Source: Candidatus Nanohaloarchaea archaeon (GTDB taxonomy: Archaea > EX4484-52 > GLR71). Taken from it: a DNA stretch of 7,725 bases. The number at the start of each line of letters is the position of its first letter. Within the stretch, counting starts at the first letter, position 1. Positions 6,223 to 7,725 of the stretch are shown piece after piece. The position numbers were made by a program, and so were the translations under genes. The stretch is from NCBI GenBank assembly GCA_030594675.1, contig JAUVES010000024.1, positions 1-7,725 on the forward strand, in the 5' to 3' direction. Under the pieces are notes generated by a model. That model searched no databases. It was not told where the DNA came from and saw only the letters and a list, made by a program, of their open reading frames with translations.

Positions 6223-7107
6223 TCACAAGAGAATAGCAAAGACATTTCCTATAAGCCACACAAAAATCAGCGAGAAAAAGAATGTTGGCGCAAACCGAAC
6301 TCCTTCTTTTATCCACACTTTTTTCCTTATTTTACAGATAGACTTTATATCATCACTATTAAGGCCTGCAAACAGTTTCCCTTTCAGTTTCTTGGAAACA
6401 TCTGCACCAGACAAATTCTCAGCAAGAACATCACCCTCACAAAGATCAGAGACATTGACCTGCCTGCGGAACGAATAACGATCAATAGTCTTTGCAAAGC
6501 AGATAAATACATAACCAATAATCACAAGCAGATGCAATAGCAAAAGCTGGCGCAACATGATATCTATAAACAGAAAAAAATGATCCTGTGCATACCTGAT
6601 AGAGAGAACTGAAAAAATGAACAGGCACACCAGCAATTTAAGTAAAATGTTTGAGTACTGCTCAAGCACATGAATAAATTTACCAAAAAATCCTTTCGTC
6701 TGCAAAGCAATACCAGCACTATATAATATAGAGTACGCTCCCCCTACAATAAATACTGTAGCAATAAAAAAGAGTGCATAATACGGGAAAGAAATTTGCA
6801 GCGCAAAAAAAGACAGAGAAGCAGGAATAAGAAATCCAAGAGCGCCAAGAATGAGAACATCTGCCTCACCCCATTGGTTTGCATAATACATAATATAGCC
6901 AAACGCAAGAAAGCCAATACCCACAGCAATGCTGTGATAAAGTCCTGTCCATACACCAGTATAGATAGAATTTGCAAGATAAATAAGAATGCCACTGCCA
7001 CCTATAAAGATTGCATATTTATCTTCAATACCTGATGTTTTAAAATCCTGCCAGCCGGCAAGTGCAGTACCAATAAGAGCTATTGAAAAAACAAGATAAT
7101 CCAACAT
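6223..7107 (-). CDS. Archaeal A24-family prepilin (preflagellin) peptidase
   Basis: From ATG 7107 the protein has 294 residues. Two catalytic aspartates can be placed: Asp21 in GWQDFKTSGIED, the classic D-x(6)-(I/P)-region of A24 peptidases, and Asp83 in GEADVLILGALG, the GxGD-type motif. In the latter Ala replaces the second Gly, which I recall as common in archaeal members. Hydrophobic segments lie at about 2-17, 31-47, 57-75, 84-103, 106-128, 154-170, 182-204 and 274-293. A soluble stretch (about 215-270, with VSDLCEGDVLAENL and KLFAGLNSDDIKSI) then leads into the last helix. This tail resembles the archaeal A24 C-terminal domain of the Arc_PepC_II type. Such enzymes cleave class III signal peptides of pilins and archaellins at the membrane. 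A TTG at 7116 could add three residues, but the promoter spacing fits a leaderless start at 7107. No pilin gene is in the window. Confidence 0.87.
   Translation of the reverse strand: MLDYLVFSIALIGTALAGWQDFKTSGIEDKYAIFIGGSGILIYLANSIYTGVWTGLYHSIAVGIGFLAFGYIMYYANQWGEADVLILGALGFLIPASLSFFALQISFPYYALFFIATVFIVGGAYSILYSAGIALQTKGFFGKFIHVLEQYSNILLKLLVCLFIFSVLSIRYAQDHFFLFIDIMLRQLLLLHLLVIIGYVFICFAKTIDRYSFRRQVNVSDLCEGDVLAENLSGADVSKKLKGKLFAGLNSDDIKSICKIRKKVWIKEGVRFAPTFFFSLIFVWLIGNVFAILL
6307..6333 (+). terminator. Possible oligo-T terminator for plus-strand transcripts
   Basis: On the plus strand, T4 (6307-6310), T6 (6319-6324) and T4 (6330-6333) lie about 90-115 bases past the stop of the small basic gene, inside the opposing gene. 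They are the first clustered T tracts downstream and could end its transcript. No stem-loop is seen, and archaea do not need one. Confidence 0.35.
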
Positions 7108-7121
7108 AAGAAACAATAGAA

Positions 7122-7140
7122 TTCAAAGATTTAAATATAT
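7122..7140. promoter_or_regulatory. Shared bidirectional TATA element for two divergent leaderless genes
   Basis: The palindrome ATTTAAAT (7129-7136), extended to ATATAT on the right, lies midway between ATG 7107 (minus) and ATG 7161 (plus). From its centre (7132/7133) each A of the start codon is about 25-28 bases away, the usual distance from an archaeal TATA box to the transcription start. Both genes would therefore start transcription at or next to their ATG, and neither has a Shine-Dalgarno sequence. The plus-strand block TTCAAAGATTTAAATAT resembles the other promoters in the window. Confidence 0.6.
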
Positions 7141-7160
7141 TGATAAATAAAACAACATCT

Positions 7161-7580
7161 ATGAAGATATTCACAGAAAAAATACACATATCAACAAAAG
7201 AAGACCTTGACATAATAGATATGACAGAAGACATCACAGACATAATTAAAAAAAGCAATATCAAAGACGGCATAGTAAACATATTCTCACCCGGGTCTAC
7301 AGGAGGCATAACCACAATGGAGTTTGAGCCGGGCTTAAAAAAAGACATAAAGGCTGCCCTTGAGCGAATTGCCCCCTCAGGCATAGACTATGAGCACCAC
7401 AAGACATGGAATGACAGGAACGGCAAGAGCCATATAAGGTCAATGTTTATAAAACCCGAACTAACAGTTCCGGTTGAAAACAGAAAACCGATGCTCGGAA
7501 CCTGGCAGCAGATAGTATTTCTTGACTTCGATGTCCCTGCAAGGCAAAGAGAGATTATTGTGAAAGTTATTGGGGAATAA
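7161..7580 (+). CDS. yjbQ: UPF0047/YjbQ family protein (secondary thiamine-phosphate synthase type)
   Basis: From ATG 7161 the protein has 139 residues, the standard family length. Conserved blocks in order: FSPGSTGGITTMEFEPGL (42-59), YEHHKTWNDRNGKSHIRSM (77-95) with His79, His80 and His91 as likely metal or active-site ligands, LGTWQQIVFLDFD (112-124) and a terminal ARQREIIVKVIGE. The PGSTGGI form (rather than HTTAAI) is the one I associate with archaeal members. E. coli YjbQ has weak thiamine-phosphate synthase activity when tested, but the natural function is unsettled. The protein is probably cytoplasmic. A TTG at 7140 is in frame but lies at the edge of the promoter palindrome and adds residues unlike the family N-terminus, so 7161 is preferred. 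It is divergent from the prepilin peptidase gene and probably leaderless. Confidence 0.95.
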   Translation: MKIFTEKIHISTKEDLDIIDMTEDITDIIKKSNIKDGIVNIFSPGSTGGITTMEFEPGLKKDIKAALERIAPSGIDYEHHKTWNDRNGKSHIRSMFIKPELTVPVENRKPMLGTWQQIVFLDFDVPARQREIIVKVIGE

Positions 7581-7601
7581 AGGTAAAACACCCACACAGA
7601 C

Positions 7602-7617
7602 CCAAAGATTTATAAAG
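7602..7617 (+). promoter_or_regulatory. BRE/TATA promoter block after yjbQ
   Basis: CCAAAGATTTATAAAG is the best-looking promoter block in the window: BRE-like ccaaag, then the TATA box atttataaa. Initiation is predicted near 7638. The message would have a leader of about 85 bases before the possible ATG at 7722, or could be an RNA that continues past the window. Confidence 0.5.
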
Positions 7618-7632
7618 GAATTACCAGTTAGT

Positions 7633-7650
7633 AATAATAATAATAAATAA
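7633..7650 (+). repeat. Short TAA triplet run
   Basis: A run of about five TAA/AAT units ending in AAATAA, lying near the initiation point predicted for the promoter at 7602-7617. It may be low-complexity A-rich spacer only. Confidence 0.5.
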
Positions 7651-7666
7651 CCAAAGACATATAAAA
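7651..7666 (+). promoter_or_regulatory. Second promoter-like block before the downstream gene
   Basis: CCAAAGACATATAAAA repeats the ccaaag start of the block at 7602 and has a TATA-like catataaaa. Initiation would fall near 7688, about 34 bases before ATG 7722. It is weaker than the block at 7602. Confidence 0.35.
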
Positions 7667-7721
7667 CAATAAATAAAACAACAAATAATAATACTTACAA
7701 GCATCATTTCTGGTCATAGAT

Positions 7722-7725
7722 ATGG
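7722..7725 (+). CDS. Possible first codon of the next gene, cut by the window edge
   Basis: ATG at 7722-7724 follows GGTCAT (7712-7717), one base off the GGTGAT Shine-Dalgarno, with four bases between. Two promoter-like blocks lie upstream. Only the start codon and one further base are visible, so nothing can be said about the product. Confidence 0.25.

Noticed and set aside
6796..7035. A 79-codon plus-strand frame inside the prepilin peptidase gene
   Set aside because: It is antisense to a convincing membrane protein, has no GGTGAT, and its composition is explained by the complement of hydrophobic codons.
7114..7116. TTG as the start of the prepilin peptidase gene
   Set aside because: ATG 7107 fits the TATA-to-start distance, is a standard start codon and loses only three residues.
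7140..7142. TTG as the start of the YjbQ-family gene
   Set aside because: It lies at the edge of the TATA palindrome, upstream of the predicted transcription start, and the added residues do not match the family N-terminus.
7633..7650. TAA triplet run as a CRISPR or structured repeat array
   Set aside because: The units are only three bases long with no spacers; no CRISPR-like direct repeats are seen anywhere in the window.
1..7725. tRNA, rRNA, insertion sequence ends or transposase remnants
   Set aside because: Looked for cloverleaf and GGTTCRANNCC-type signatures, terminal inverted repeats and DDE-type proteins by eye and saw none that could be supported.

Overview
The window reads as archaeal, most plausibly an AT-rich archaeon of the DPANN type (Woesearchaeota/Pacearchaeota-like), but the lineage is inference. 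The archaeal evidence is consistent: a Hef-type helicase/XPF-like nuclease fusion, an archaeosortase, an archaeal-style A24 prepilin peptidase, BRE/TATA-like promoter blocks about 25 bases before predicted transcription starts, the archaeal Shine-Dalgarno GGTGAT, heavy use of ATA (Ile) and AGA/AGG (Arg), and two genes that look leaderless.

Layout. A complete hef gene (27-2240, +) comes first. After a short A-rich gap with a promoter lies a probable two-gene unit: a 52-residue Cys/His zinc-ribbon-like protein (2318-2476) and an archaeosortase (2495-3091). Then comes a 973-residue, almost entirely coiled-coil protein of unknown function (3142-6063); its TATA box overlaps the last codons of the archaeosortase gene. 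A 30-residue, extremely basic protein follows (6126-6218), with its own TATA box and a perfect GGTGAT. It looks like the small ribosomal protein family mS38/COX24/AURKAIP1 otherwise known from bacteria and mitochondria. It converges, with a 4-base gap, on a membrane-bound A24 prepilin peptidase on the minus strand (6223-7107). That gene diverges from a UPF0047/YjbQ gene (7161-7580), and the two appear to share a single palindromic TATA element lying midway between their start codons. The last 145 bases hold no complete gene but carry one or two promoter-like blocks and perhaps the start codon of the next gene.

How the genes relate. There is no single obvious pathway. Hef handles stalled replication forks. 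The archaeosortase and prepilin peptidase both process cell-surface proteins, but no substrate of either is visible here. The small basic protein is probably ribosomal. YjbQ is a widespread conserved enzyme of uncertain role. The least explained parts are the coiled-coil protein with an internal duplicated motif, the zinc-ribbon protein paired with the archaeosortase, and the mS38-like protein in an archaeal context.
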